Assembly (NCBI GenBank): GCA_916048055.1
Contig: CAJZHL010000028.1
Location: forward strand, 310,001 to 374,000
Direction of reading: 5' to 3'
DNA length: 64,000 nucleotides
DNA from: Pedinophyceae sp. YPF-701
Taxonomy: Eukaryota > Chlorophyta > Pedinophyceae
Shown: positions 1-11,826 of the stretch, piece after piece
Layout of the letters: each line of letters opens with the position of its first letter
Numbering within the stretch: the stretch's first letter is position 1
The notes under the pieces: generated by a model
Told to the model about the DNA's origin: nothing
What the model saw: only the letters and a program-made list of their open reading frames with translations
The model's database searches: none
Translations under genes and position numbers: made by a program

Positions 1-686
1 CGGGCAACCGACGCGCGCATGCGCCGGTCGAGAGGCAACGGTAGAAACACAGCGTCGTCCAGGCCTCCGCAGCGGTCGTCCAGGCGGCCGGACACGGCCG
101 CCTCGCCGCGACGGGCACCGGCACATGCGCACGCGTGCACCGCGCATCGCCATCAGCCGCGTCGGTCCAGACCCACCGCGCCGCGTCCCCTCCAGCCGGG
201 CCATGCTGGGTGCGCGCGCTGCCACGCCCGTCGCACCGCACGCCGCCGTCCCTCCGCGCTCACTGACACAGAGGACTGCGCTCGCCCGCCAGCACGCCTC
301 CAAGGTGCGTTGGAGACAGCAGCGCCTCGAAACTCGCAACCCAGTGCTGAACCCTTGGCGCCGTATCTCGACCTCTTTCGTGCTGATATCGCCATCAACA
401 TCCAAATAACTGACAAATATATCATAGGAGTATCCAATGAATTGAAAAATGAATGCTTTCCGCCCTGCATGCCACCATCCCTGCTGCCTAGGCCCAACCT
501 CTCTCCCTCCTCGCCGCCCCCCGCGCACCTCATGCCCCGCGCCCTCACTCACAGCCGGCTCTAGAGATCAGACCCGTCCTCTTCAGGCCTCATCGCTGCA
601 TGTCACCCCCCAACACCCTCAGCTTCACGGGGACGTTTCTGTCCCCTGCACGCCCGCAGGCCCGCGCGCCGCGCCCGCCCGCCGCC
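1..686. other. gene-free left edge
   Basis: No convincing coding frame. Open frames here are Arg/Pro/Ala-rich products of high GC on both strands. A short AT-rich patch at about 395-450 is the only compositional break and may belong to the promoter of the glyoxalase gene that starts at 687. Confidence 0.5.
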
Positions 687-1528
687 ATGAACCGCGCCGA
701 CCTGCACGCCCTCCCGGGCGTGACGCCGATCGACGAGGCGGCGACGAAGGACTTCGTGTTCCAGCAGACGATGTTTCGCATCAAGGACCCGCAGCGCTCC
801 CTGGCGTTCTACACCGGCGTGCTCGGCATGACGCTCCTCAACCGCCTGGACTTCCCCGACATGGGCTTCTCGCTCTACTTCCTCGCAAAGGGTGCGCGTC
901 ACCGAGCGCGCATCGCCGCCGCCAGCCCGCGTACACCACCTCAGTGGCCACCCCTGGGGCACGACGCGCGCCGGCGCTCCTCCACGAACGCAGCCACGAT
1001 CGCAGGGCACACGGCCGCCCCTCGCGCGGAACAACGCAGCATTTTGTCGTCCGCCCTGTGCCGAAACGCGCCGTTGTGTGTGGCTGGCCTGTCGCAGGCG
1101 TGGACCCGGCGTCGGTGCCGGACGACCCGAAGGAGCGCGTGGAGTTCACGTTCAAGTGCCCGGGCACGCTCGAGCTCACGCACAACCACGGCACCGAGAC
1201 GCAGGACGACTTCGCCTACCACAACGGTGCGCTGCTCACACGACCGAGCCTCCCCCGCGCCCGGCCGCAGCACGTCAGGCTGGCGCACGCTCGAACGGCT
1301 GCGCATGTGTCCGCGCGCGCAGGGAACTCGGACCCCGGCAAGGGCTTCGGGCACATCGGCTTCGAGGTGGCGGACGTGGACGCGGCGTGCAAGCGGTTCG
1401 AGGAGATGGGCGTGGAGTTCGTGAAGAAGCCGAACGACGGCAAGATGAAGGGCCTCGCGTTCATCAAGGACCCCGACGGCTACTGGATCGAGATCCTCAA
1501 CGCCCAGAACTGCAAGCAGTTTGTGTAA
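687..1528 (+). CDS. GLO1: glyoxalase I (lactoylglutathione lyase)
   Basis: Predicted to convert the methylglyoxal-glutathione hemithioacetal to S-lactoylglutathione in the cytosol. Three exons, 687-891, 1098-1226 and 1323-1528, joined by GT-AG introns with matching phases, give 179 aa. The whole VOC fold is present. The N-terminal half contains [19 protein letters not shown] and GFSLYFLAK, and the C-terminal half contains [13 protein letters not shown] and [11 protein letters not shown]. The metal ligands of the eukaryotic enzyme can be placed: Gln in QQTM, Glu in LELTHN, His in GHIG and Glu in WIEI. The ATG at 687 was chosen because the family motif follows about 25 residues later. Length fits the roughly 180-aa monomeric animal/plant type. 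The gene is divergent from nothing on its left and convergent with DRC5 on its right. Confidence 0.94.
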
Positions 1529-1776
1529 AGAACTATCAGGTTTGACGAAACGTGTCAAACCGGAGTCACGTGTGCAGAGTCCCCCACCCCCGTGCCCACG
1601 CAGCAAAGTCCAGCGCGACGGATCCAGTGCGCAGAGAGCTCCTGGGCGCTGTGATACGCTTGGACGCACATTCGACGCGCGACGCAATCAGCGCAGGCGT
1701 CGTCACGCGGCCCCTCGCGCCCCCGCACAGGCGCGCGCACCCTGCGGACGCCAGTCCTTCACAGTGCGGGGCCGGC

Positions 1777-3685
1777 CTACCGCCCCATGACGCGTTCCGT
1801 GATCTCCGCGTCCTGCCGCTGCCGCAGCGCCTGCTCGACGCGCAGCATGTCCTCCGTCTCGAGGCCGCACAGGCGCACGTCGAGCTTCGTCAGACCCTCG
1901 TTCTGCGCGAGCGCGTCCAGGATGATCGGCCCCGACGCCGGCCCCAGCTCGTTACACGACACGTCCAGAATCCGCAGCACCGTGTTCGTCTGCATCAGCG
2001 CCGCGAGCTCCCCAACGCACTGCACAGCGCATCGCTCCAGGCAAACGCGTTCGATGCAGGACAGGCAGCGGCGGCTGCGCGAGGAGCCCAGCACACGTCG
2101 CGGCCTGGCACAGCCGGCCGCGGGGTACTGTCTCGCGCGACCGCCCGCGACACCGCAGCGCTGCGGACGTGCTGCGTGGCAGCGGTGGCTCGCGGGGGCG
2201 GGTGCGGGCTGCGGCGGCTCGCTCACCTCGTTGCTGCCTGAGTTGGCGCTGAGGGAGAGGTGCGTGAGGCCCCACGCGTCCTGCAGGACGTGCGAGATGG
2301 CGCGGATGCCTTCGTCGCCGATCTGGTTCAGCGCCAGGTTGAGGCGCGTGAGCGCGGGCGCCTGCTTCAGCGCGCGTGCCAGCGCCCGGCCCCCCTCCTG
2401 GTGGATGACGTTGTCCGACAGGTCGAGGCTCGTGATCGTGCAGCGCGAGTCCAGCACCTTGGCCAGCGCACGCACACCTGCAGCGAGCGCGGCGCACCCG
2501 AGCGCGCGTCGCAACGGGCCAGAGCGGCATCCGCTGCGGCAGTGGCGAGGCTGCGAACAGCGCCGGGCGCCGCGTGGGGCTGCGGGGCAGGCTGCGCGTA
2601 CCTCTGTCGGCGATCTTGTTGCACGAGAGGTCGAGGTGCGTCACGGAGAGGTTGTCGACCATGCCAGACATGAGCATGCGCACGCCGTCGTCGTCGAGGG
2701 TGTTGTTGGACAGCGACAGGCACGTCAGGGCCTCGCAGGACTCGAGGCAGCGCGCGAGGGAGCGGCAGTCCGGCAGGCGCATCCCGAACAGGCCGCGCTC
2801 GAAGTCCATCCCCACGTCGCGCATCCCGTAGGTGAGCGAGAGCCCACAGAGGGACACGTCGAGGCAGTCGAAGATGTGCGCGAGGTCCAGGTGGGACGGA
2901 AGCTGCGTGATCTCCAGGAAACGGACGAACCGGGCGCTGCGGTGCGACGGGGGACGGGGCGGGGCGCTTGGCGGGTGCACGAGGCGAGCAGGGCAGGGCG
3001 GTGCGGGCGAGCGTGGAGCGCTGGGGCACGGCGCGCGCTGGGGCAGTCCAGAGGATGCCGTGGCGGTGCACTGGGGCGAACGGAACGGCCTTGCGGCGCG
3101 GAGGTGCCCGTGTGTCCAGCCGCACATGGGCAGGCGGTTCGCGGGGGCGTGTGGCGGCCAGAGCCGCCGAACGTGGCTTCCGTACCCCGTTCAGGCAAAG
3201 AACGTGCCGTTCAACTGGCGAAACGGCTCGGCGGGCCACTCTGCGCGGCGCCCGCGCGGTCTGCATGCTGTTCGCAGGCGCGGGGCATTGCGTGCTCCCG
3301 CGCGCGGCGGTCACTGCGCTGTTGGACCTGCGGGCGCTCACCTGTAGGAGAGCAGTCGCCGTAGCTGGTCCAGGTCGGACATTTCCGGGTCGAACTGCTC
3401 GAGGGCGTCCTGCAGGTTGCGTTCGAAGTACAGCTGCTTCCAACTGTTGCCGTGCGCGCCCACCTCGCTGTTGCGCCACCGCCGCGTGGACCGCCGCCAC
3501 CAGTACCGCTCGTCATCTATCACGTCGCCCGCGAGTTCCAGCGGGAGGTCGAGCGGAAGCCGCTCTGTGATCGATTTTATGTCCTCTGCCTGGAGGCCGA
3601 CGAAGGTGGGCCGCTTCTCGAACGTGTCCGACACCACGCGGATGCACAGCTCCCGCAGCGTCGGAACGAGGTCCGGGCGCGCCAT
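1777..3685 (-). CDS. DRC5: dynein regulatory complex subunit 5 (TCTE1-like LRR protein)
   Basis: Leucine-rich-repeat subunit of the nexin-dynein regulatory complex of motile cilia. Four exons on the minus strand, 3685-3342, 2936-2602, 2477-2227 and 2019-1777, are phase-consistent and give 390 aa. The N-terminal 115 residues match the TCTE1 head: LCIRVVSDTF, ERLPLDLPLELAGDVIDDE, HGNSWKQLYFER. LRRs follow, with motifs such as LTCLSLSNNTLDDDG, VTHLDLSCNKIADRG and ITSLDLSDNVIHQEGG, ending in VLRILDVSCNELG. The family member in human is about 500 aa; this one is shorter, mainly through a short linker between head and LRRs. The start codon at 3685 precedes the conserved head directly. The gene is convergent with glyoxalase I, with 248 bp between stop codons. 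It is the strongest sign that this organism swims or at least builds motile cilia. Confidence 0.92.
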
Positions 3686-4180
3686 CGTCCCCCCTGCTGC
3701 GCCCCTCCGGGCTGTGTGCAGGTGGGGCTACCAGGCTAGCCCCACGCCACTGAGCGCGCTCTCACGGGCCAGCGCGGCGCTGGCGGGCTGCCCTAGAGGT
3801 GACTGAGCCCCGGCGCGCGTGACCGGCCCTGAACTAATGCGAGCGCGTCGCTCAGGCACGCACCAGGTCCGGCGTGCACCTCAACTCGCTCCCTGTGGCA
3901 AGTGTGCGTCGCAACGATGGTTGCGAGCGGAGGGGACGCTCGACGCCGAGTATGCCTGCACTGCGGCGAGGCCCTGCGGCGATGAGCGCCCCGCAGCACC
4001 GAGCAGGGGCTTCACGCGCCCCCAGGGGGCCTCCCGGGACGAGCAGCGTGGGCGTCGCGGGCCGGTCAGCGGCATCTCGGGAACCATCAAGAAGTTACAG
4101 AGCGCCTGGGCAGTTCAGCACGCGCAGGCGCAGCCCGGAGCCGCCGTCCGAGCGTGCAAGATGCCGCACCCAAGGAGCGC
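3686..4180. other. intergenic, no gene seen
   Basis: About 500 bp between the start of DRC5 and the end of the small minus-strand gene. Frames on both strands are short and of low-complexity composition. I see no RNA gene or repeat. Confidence 0.4.
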
Positions 4181-4694
4181 CTAGCCGAGCATCTGTCGGC
4201 CGGCCGGCCGGTTGGTGATGGGCGGCAAGCCCTCCACTTGGAAGGGCAGCAGCACGCGGTTCGCCGGGAACAACACAGTCGCCATCCCGAGCCTGCAAAC
4301 CCGCGAAACCACGTACAGATGAGAACGCCCCCGTCGTGTGGCGCACCGCGCCCTCCGCTCCAAGGCAAGCGTGTGGCTGAACAGCTCGGACGAGACGCAC
4401 GCGGCGTCGCGTCCGGCGCGCCAGCGCCGGCTGCATGCGCTGCGAGCGGGCGCAGAGTGCACCGCTGCGGGACACGCGCCTGTGAGACACCTCGACGTGC
4501 GGCGGCCGCGAGGGCGGCGTCCTGATCCTGTGCTTCTGTCGCATGAGGATCCTGCGGCCCCGCACGGGCGCGAACGTCGTCGCCATCGCGTCCACGAGCC
4601 GCACCGTGCCCTCGCGCCCCGTCTCCGCATCGCGGATCGACCGCACCACCCAGTTCGTCATCCGGCCGTAGATGCGGCTCCCCGCGCCGGACAT
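4181..4694 (-). CDS. small unknown protein, two exons (tentative)
   Basis: I do not recognise this gene. A minus-strand ATG at 4694 opens a frame that looks like real protein ([38 protein letters not shown]) up to about 4489. A second stretch in another frame, 4292-4181, also looks real ([20 protein letters not shown]) and is preceded by a good acceptor, TTTGCAG. Joining them in phase needs a weak donor (GTGTCTC, cut after its first GT) and gives about 105 aa. The basic N-terminal half could be a mitochondrial import signal, but this is guesswork. It lies divergently next to RPL19, with 319 bp between start codons. The second exon may be right while the donor is wrong. Confidence 0.4.
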
Positions 4695-5013
4695 CCTCGC
4701 ACCCTCCCCCGGCGCCCGCAGCCCAGCCTGGCCCGTCCGCAGCCCGCGCACCAGCGCCGTGATAGGGAAAACGCTCTTGGCGCCTCCTGCTGCTCTGCTC
4801 GGTGGACTTGCGGCCTCTGCGAGTGGCGCCGCTGTTCGGGAGCACCGCGAACTGTCGCCGGGGCGCCGCACAAACACCTCTCAGCGGCGCGGGGGACCGC
4901 GTGGGGGGCCTGAGTGGGGTGCTCGCAGACACACTGGCCTCTGCAGCGTTTCATGGCCTGTACGCGCGACGGCGCCCGACCTCTTTCGGGCGGTAGGAAG
5001 CAGCGCGGGGATC
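4695..5013. promoter_or_regulatory. intergenic region between divergent starts
   Basis: This 319-bp space separates the start of the minus-strand small gene from the RPL19 ATG at 5014, so it may act as a shared promoter. No TATA-like or other recognisable box was found; the only unusual tract is a run of Cs and Ts just upstream of 5014. Confidence 0.25.
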
Positions 5014-6500
5014 ATGGTGAGCCTGAAGTTTCAGAAGAGGCTCGCAGCCTCCGTGCTAAAGTGCGGCCGGAACAAGGTCTGGCTGGACCCCACCGAGGCC
5101 AATGAGATCGCCATGGCCAACTCGAGTAAGTACCTCCGCGAACACGTTGCGGCAAACGATGTTTGCGTGCGCGTCGGTCTCCGCGTCGCGGCCCGGCGGC
5201 TCGCGTGGGGGCCGGGCCGACCAGGAACGCGACGTGCCGGCGGGGCTCGCGGCCCCGCGGCTGCCGTTCTCCGTGGCCGGCGTCATGGAAATTGTCGTCT
5301 CGACGCCGTGACCGCGCCGGCTCCGCCTCGGCACGTCGAGCGGAGGGCTGGCAGGGCCTGAGTTTTGCACAGTGGCAGCCGGGCCCGTGCACACTGCCTG
5401 TCGGTCGCGGATAGCGCTCGTCGCGCCCCGCGGTCGCCACACGGCCGCGGGCAGGCCGTGGCCGCGCCAGAGGCTGTGGTGACGCCGAGCGGGCCGGCGG
5501 TGGCAGAGTGGGCTAGCTTGCTCAGCCCCTTTCGTCGCGGCGCGGCGGCCTTGCAGCACGCGACCCGGTCGCAGCGAATCTCCGTGTCGCATGACGCGCG
5601 TTCCGTTGAATATCCCCAGCCTTGCTATCCTCGCGACGGCGAGGGAGGTGCTCGTGCAGTCGAGCCTCGGGCACGGGCGCCGCTGCCGCGGCCCGCGACG
5701 CGAGCGCCGGGTCGCTGACGGCACGGAATCCTTGTGCTGCTCGTGGCTTGCAGGGCAGGCGATCAGGAAGCTGCAGAAGGACGGCTTCATCATCAAGAAG
5801 CCCAACGTCGTCCACTCCCGCTCGCGGGCGAGGATGAACGCGGAGGCGAAGTCGAAGGGACGGCACATGGGCTACGGTAAGCGTCACGGTACGCGGGAGG
5901 CGCGTCTGCCGACCAAGGTTCTGTGGATTCGCCGTATGCGGGTGCTGCGTCGTCTCCTCAAGAAGTACCGCGAGGCCAAGAAGATCGACAAGCACCTCTA
6001 CCGCGAGCTGTACCTCAAGGTTCGTCCACGTATCGCTCGAACGCGCCCCGCGCGCCCCCCACCGACGCGCAACGCCGACCACTTTCGCAGCTGGCGTCTG
6101 TCCGCTCCCCCGGCGACCCAGGACCACGCTGCCGCGCGCCCACCCGCCCAGGGGCTCCTCCATCCCCACGGCCTTGATCTCGTGGCGTCAGCCGGTCCCC
6201 GCGGCCACGCACCACGCGTCGCCCGCCCTGGCTGTCCTGCCGCTGCTGCGCTGTCACGCTGTGGCCCGAACGCGCCCCCGCGCCACCTCCCGCCCGCCCC
6301 CGCAGGTCAAGGGTAACAACTTCAAGAACAAGCGTGTGCTGATGGAGTCCATCTTCATGGAGAAGGCGGAGCGTGCCCGTGAGAAGGCCATCTCCGACCA
6401 GTTCGAGGCCCGCCGCGCCAAGAACAAGGCCATGCGCGAGCGCAAGGCCGAGCGCCGGGCCAAGCGCCTCGCCGGCGGGCCCGAGGCCGGCAAGAAGTGA
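5014..6500 (+). CDS. RPL19: 60S ribosomal protein L19 (eL19)
   Basis: Structural protein of the large cytosolic ribosomal subunit. Three exons, 5014-5125, 5754-6019 and 6306-6500, splice in phase to 190 aa, the usual eL19 length. It begins [18 protein letters not shown] and carries [17 protein letters not shown] before the first intron, [19 protein letters not shown] and [19 protein letters not shown] in the middle, and a long basic C-terminal helix ([17 protein letters not shown]). Wording in the middle and in the tail is close to plant L19. The first intron (628 nt) is unusually long for this window. I looked for a snoRNA in it, as is common in ribosomal protein genes, but could not recognise C/D or H/ACA boxes with confidence. 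Confidence 0.97.
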
Positions 6501-7756
6501 ATTGCCGACGTCGCCCTTCCCCATCATAGGCTGTGATAGCAGCCACACCGCCCCCCTCGCACTCGCGGCAGAGACCGTTCCGAGCTGCACGAAACGCCGA
6601 AACACGCCCAGCTGCGCCGGTCCAGCGCGGCTCGGCCACCGCGGGCGCAGGGCGGTGCGAGCTGCAGTGCTGCGCTCATTGGACCGCACCTGGAGCGCCT
6701 GGCCCGAGACCTGCGCCCAGCGGCGATCCCAACCGGCCGTTGCTCAGCGCGTGCTGGCCCGGTTCGCCGCGTACGCGCCACGTCCGCCTCCGCTGCGGCG
6801 CCTTTGACTGCAACAGAGCCCCCAGCTGGCACGCTCTGCTACTGACGACACAGCGTCTGGCTCGCATGGCACCAACGAGCGCCTACTCCTCCTGGCAGAG
6901 CCGTGGAACGCAACGACCTTCCGCGTTGATGCTAGTTCAGTTCGGCTCCCGACATCCAGCCTTCTGTCAATGCACGACACGTACACCGAGTCGTCAGCGC
7001 ACTGCGGCCGCTGCCCGTGTCTTTGCAAATACCTTGTGCCACGCCCGCCAGGAGACTCGCTCCTGATGGGGCAGACCGCCCGCCAGGAGACCCCAGCATC
7101 GACTGCGACGCGTCGCCAGTGCACGCCAACAGCTGTCACAGGGTGCAGAGCTGCCGCCGGGCGCGCCGAGCCGGCCACCGGCCCAGCGCGTTGCGTCCCT
7201 GCCTGCCCGCGCTCCGTGCCGCGGTGCGCCAGGCGTGTCCGTGCCCTTGGACTTGACTCAGTATCAACCAGCCGGTCAGGTTGTGCTCCTACCGCGCCAC
7301 GCACCGGCGCTGACGGCTACCAGGGCAGTGTCGCATCGTCAGTGCACCGGATCGACGCGGAGCGTCTGTTCGACCGCCCCGACGCGTCCTTCTACGCGGC
7401 CACCTGAGCTGCGCGCCCGACTGGCACGTTGACTGAATTGGCGCGGCACGGCGGCCCCCGCAGTAGCCTGCGCGCCCCCGTGAGGTACGCGCCGCCCAAC
7501 CTCTCCCACACACCAGTGCGGCGCGGCTGCTTGCGCGAACGATCCGTCGCGGCGCAGCCACGGAGCGCGGCGCGCTGCTCTTGCTGGCAGCGCGCCCGAG
7601 ATCACCAGTCCCACTGCGCGCGCCGCTGTCCGCTGCCAAGTGGCCGCGCCGCGTCCCGGAGCTGTCTCATTCACTCGGTTGTCTTCCTCCACCCTTGCGC
7701 GCGCAGCGTCGCGTTCCCGCGCCGAGGCGGGGGGAGGCGGAGCGCCGGGCAGCAAC
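6501..7756. other. 1.26-kb intergenic stretch
   Basis: No gene recognised. Overlapping frames of 60-180 codons on both strands are Arg/Ala/Pro-rich and mutually shadowing. There is no repeat structure and no tRNA-like fold. Confidence 0.4.
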
Positions 7757-9224
7757 ATGGCCGGCACGTACACCCTGGGGTCCCCGTCCGATTCGGAATA
7801 CTACGACGATGATCCCTGGGAACAGTTCAAGCAGTACTTTGAGTTCTCGTCGGATCCAGCAGTCCGGTGCGGCCCCGCTGCCCGCACTCCACCACACTGA
7901 CGGTTGCCACCGCCACGGGCGCGCTGGCCACGCACACAGCACCCGCTTACCCAGCTTGCCTGCCCTGCGCATGCCGATCCCGGCGGACGGCCCGGCAGGA
8001 ATCGCAGCATCACGTCGCAGAGCAGTCCTCCATCACATGACGGGACGACCCCCCCGCGACTGTTGCGGCTGAGCACCCGCGTCCCGCGCGCGAGCCCACG
8101 CAGCCTCAAGTTCCAGAAGACGGTCCGGAAGTCGAAGCTGAGCGCGAACCTGTGCGCGCGGGGGTCGCTCAGCATGGGGGGACTCAAAGTGCCGTCGAGT
8201 CAGGCGTACGCCACGCGCAAGGTCGAGCTCACCGCCAAGCCCGTCCACGGGTCCTGGAAGCTCTGGCCAGGCGTGATCGAGATCCACAAGGTACGCGACG
8301 CAGCAACCCCGCCCCCTGCGCCACTCACGCACACACACATGCACACCACCGCCGCACCCGCCCCGCCGACCACGCCCGCCCCGCCCCCGCCGCGTGCAGA
8401 TCCACCTGGAGCCGTTCCAGGGCCGCGCGTTCGTGCAGACGCCGAGCATATCGCTGGGCCCCGTGAGCGTGCAGCTGAGCGTGGGGCTCAACATGGAGGC
8501 GCCGCGCGGGACGTCGCCGCTGCTGTGGGGGTACCGGATGCAGATGTTCCAGGACGTCAACTTGAAGGAGGGGACGCCGAGCCACAAGCTGCGCCTCGGG
8601 ATGAACCCGGGGGGTATTTCCCTCCGGAGTCAGCACTACAACAACTCGGCGCTCAAGGGGCGCATGGGGTGGGACATCAAGTGCAACTACCCCGCGTTCG
8701 CCGCGGGGAACTTCGGGAACGATCTCGGACCCATGGAGCACACCACGGCCTCGGCGGACGCCGACCTCGGCAAGGTATGACTCACAACAAAGTCAGACTG
8801 TCTGACACACACGCGAGCTTCGATCGGGGCGGGCGTCCACTCCCCGCACGCGCACGGCCGGGAGTAGGCGGCGGCAGCGGCGCGCGAAGCGCTCCGTTGC
8901 GGACCTCGCCACGCTGTCCGACGGCAGTCTTCGTTTCCCTTCCTCGGCGCCAACGCTCCGGCCCTGCCTCTCTGCGTTGCGCAGATCGCAATCAACTGGC
9001 GCAGCGCGGACCTCATCGTCGACATGGACGCGGTGAATTCCGCGTTCTCGCGGCGCCGCGAGCGGAAGGGCAGCGCGGAGACGACGACCATCGTGATGGA
9101 CCTGGGGGACAGTAACAGAGAGCCCGCCTCGCTCGGAGGCAACGCGAGCAGCGTGCGGCCTGCGGGCTGGCAGGCTGCGTCGATGGCGGACATGCTCGAA
9201 ATCGACAAGGCGGCGTCGCGGTGA
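7757..9224 (+). CDS. unknown four-exon protein
   Basis: I do not recognise the family. Exons 7757-7866, 8104-8290, 8400-8774 and 8985-9224 join in phase to 303 aa. The N-terminus is acidic (SDSEYYDDDPWEQFKQYFEF). The middle (roughly residues 40-220) has alternating hydrophobic and polar residues such as VKVPSSQAYATRKVELTAK-like stretches and AFVQTPSISLGPVSVQLSVG, followed by Gly/Asn-rich turns. This would suit a beta-rich or beta-barrel fold. The last exon is a charged tail (RRRERKGSAETTTIVMDLGD). No signal peptide or hydrophobic membrane helix is visible. The first donor (GTGCGG) is weak, but frame continuity supports it. The ATG at 7757 is the first in frame before the acidic segment. A plastid or mitochondrial outer-membrane barrel is one possibility, not shown. 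Confidence 0.65.
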
Positions 9225-9620
9225 CGCGCACTGCGCGGTGGCGTGCGCAGAGCCGCTGGGCCGACGGGATCGTGGGCCGGCGGGGCGGTGCGCGAAGGGC
9301 ATCTCCGTGCTCGAGTCGCGATGAGTCTGCGCTGTGATGCGGGGCCTGGCGCTAGCAATGTCAGGGGGGGGTTCCTTGCGCGACAACTGGCTACTTGGGC
9401 GCGCGAACGCAGCTGCCCGAGACGTACAGCTCAAGCACAGGGACTCTGTGGGCCGCAGCTGGGCGCCTTGGCTCCTGTTCGCGCGGGGCGCAAGCCTGCA
9501 TTCAGCACTGGCTCTCCCCAGACAAGAAGCGCACGCCTCGGAGCCCAGCGTCACGCATCACGGGCGCGACGCACTAGTTCGTAGGCTCTGCGTCGGCTCG
9601 TGCTGGCGACGGACCGCGCC
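9225..9620. other. intergenic, nothing recognised
   Basis: About 400 bp between two plus-strand genes. It presumably holds the 3' end of the upstream gene and the promoter of the Canopy-like gene; I see no distinct element. Confidence 0.35.
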
Positions 9621-10789
9621 ATGCCTGCTCCGAGCGGCAGCGCTGCTCGTGTGCGCGCACACAGCTACCTCCGCGTCGGGCACGTCGTGCTGCTCTTGAT
9701 TCTGGCGCTTGCGGGACAGGCAGCAGCCATCGAGGCCCAGTGTAGCGCGTGCAAGGCCGTAGCGGTGCGTTCCCTCCGCCCCCGTCCCCGTGCGACCAGG
9801 CCAGCAGGCTTCCGGACAGAGCCCACACCCACCGCCCCTGCCGCACCAGGCGATGATACTCCCCCCCTCGCTCGCTCACACACGCCTCTGCATGCAAGCA
9901 TGACATCTGCCACGCCGTTCCGCGACCTCGACTGGAACTGCGGCGGTTTGCGCGTTGATGCAGCAACCTGCTCCTTGCGCCGCGGCCCGCCGCGCCAGCG
10001 CCCCCTCACGCGCCGTTCCGCCCCCCCCCCCGCCCCCTCCGCAGCGGGAACTCGCGCACAAGATCAACCAGGAGGAGCCGCAGGGCGACCTGGACCTGCG
10101 GAACCGGCTGGACCCCAACGGCAAGCGACAGGGCAAGTACGTGCCGTACGCCGCGAGCGAGCTGCGCGTGCACCACCTCGTCGACGACCTCTGCGACTAC
10201 ATGACCAAGTACAAGTGCGCGCCCTCTCTCGCCGACCGCCCCCCGCAACACACCCCGCGCACGCAACGCACCCCAGCGCCCCGCGCGCCGGCGGCCCCGC
10301 CCTGGCGGACGCGCTCACGCGGGCGGGCGCCGCCTGCGTCCGCAGGCTGGACGCCGAGGACGGCGAGGCCAAGTGGTCGCAAGTGCGGGACAAGGTGGAC
10401 ATGAACAGGGTGCCAGAGGCGGAGCGCGACGACGCGAAACGCCTCACCGGGTACTGCCATCGCATCCTCGGCGACAACGAGGTGCGCCGCGGCCTCGAGG
10501 CCGTCCGCGCCGCGCGCCCCCACGCGAGCACGATGCCCTTTCGTTGCCAGAGCGCAGCTTGTGTGTCGCCGTGGCATTGGGCGCGGACGGTGCGAATGTG
10601 TCGCGGGTTCGTGCGCTGCAGGAGGAGGTGTCGGAGAGCATCCGGGGCGGGCGGATGGACGCGGCGGGGGCGATGTCGGCGACGATGCGGTCGACGGTGC
10701 AGCTTTGCATGATGATAACGGAACACTGCAGCGGAGGGCCCGCGGGCGTCGACGTCGAGAAGGTCGCGGCGGCGGCCCAGGAGCTCTAG
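9621..10789 (+). CDS. Canopy/DUF3456-like secretory-pathway protein
   Basis: Saposin-like Canopy proteins act in the ER lumen, where animal members assist folding and trafficking of membrane receptors. Four exons, 9621-9764, 10045-10214, 10346-10481 and 10622-10789, join in phase to 205 aa. A clear signal peptide (VGHVVLLLILALAGQAAAIE) is followed at once by a CSAC motif. The second exon has the family block RNRLDPNGKRQGKYVPYAAS, then SELRVHHLVDDLCDYM. Further Cys residues occur in the last two exons (TGYCHRIL, QLCMMITEHC), as expected for the disulfide pattern. The C-terminus (AAAAQEL) is not a canonical KDEL/HDEL but ends in -EL. The family assignment rests on motif order; the exact subtype is not clear. 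Confidence 0.82.
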
Positions 10790-10822
10790 GGCCCTGGATC
10801 AGGCTGTGAAGATGCCTTTCAT

Positions 10823-10828
10823 AATAAA
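10823..10828 (+). terminator. candidate polyadenylation signal
   Basis: An AATAAA hexamer 34 bp after the stop codon of the Canopy-like gene, within a short AT-rich patch that stands out from the GC-rich surroundings. Whether this organism uses AATAAA is not known from the window. Confidence 0.3.
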
Positions 10829-11094
10829 TTGATATGATTCATTCATCAACGTACTTCTAAACGCGCCAGTGTCTCTTCGTGAGACGCCTGGCGTTGTGGG
10901 AGGCATCGCACGAGGCTGCCGGCCTGTGTGCTACGCGCATTGGCTGCTCCGCGCTGCGGCAGGGGCGCCCCGCGACTTGAAGACCTTGATGAATGGATCT
11001 TGTTGGTGCTTTGCTTTCTGTGACTGGCTCTCGGCTTACAAGCGCGAGGACGCAGCGCGTGATCCCGCTCGATGAAGCGCGCGTCACTCTGCGG

Positions 11095-11826
11095 CTATTC
11101 GTGGATTGCGCCCAGGTTGCCCGGTTCGGCGGCCTCCTGCGCCTTTACCTGCACACGTGACATGCAAGGTCGCCGCTCGGGGCCCGAGGCAGCCGCTCCG
11201 CGCGCATCTGGCCGCTCCAAGTACACGAAGAAGCAACGGCGCGGCAGGCAGCGATGCGGGCCCCGTCGAGGGCCAGCAGGAAGGCGACAAGGCAGCGCTG
11301 CGCCCCCCTCCCGTACGCACCTGGCTGAAGGCTTGCGACTTCGCCTTGATTGTGGCGCGCCCCATCACCATGTACTCGTCGTCCTCCTCGTCGGAGCTCC
11401 CACGCCGCCCCCTGCTCCGGCTCCCGCGGAGCTGCTTCCCTTGCCCTCCCGCCCGCTTTTCCTGCCCCGCTGGCGAGTCTTGCGGGACCTTCCCTATCGT
11501 GGGCAGCACAGGAAGACCGTCTGGCCCCACTGCAAGCCATTCCAAGCGCGCGGACGGCCCCTCCCGTGAGCACGGCGCCACAGAGGAGCAGTGCAACGCT
11601 GTAGAGCGCGGGGGGGCGGGAGCGCACTCTCGAGGCTTCCGGCCTCGCTGGGGCCGTCGGCGTCATCCGCACTAAGGAACTGCGACCACTCCGCCTGCCG
11701 TGCCGACCCCCCCCTCCCTCGGCTGCCCGTGGTGAGCAGGGGTCTCTCCGGCTTCTCACTCCCGCCCCCCTGCCCCGCCGCGCCCCCGCCCGCCGCCTTC
11801 TGCGCATTCTGCGGGTTCTTCGTCAT
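11095..11826 (-). CDS. small Gly/Arg/Ser-rich protein of unknown function
   Basis: Three minus-strand exons, 11826-11628, 11529-11321 and 11148-11095, splice in phase to 153 aa. The sequence is polar and low in complexity: Gly/Ala-rich start, a basic-acidic patch (SRSRGRRGSSDEEDDEYM), then MVMGRATIKAKSQAFSQ and a short last exon ending GNLGAIHE. I do not recognise it. The evidence that it is a gene is the consistent splicing phase across two introns and the conserved-looking second exon. No signal peptide or membrane segment. It is convergent with the Canopy-like gene, with about 305 bp between their stop codons. Confidence 0.5.

Noticed and set aside
5126-5753. Possible snoRNA in the long first intron of RPL19
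   Set aside because: I could not find a convincing pair of C and D boxes or an H/ACA hairpin pair by eye.
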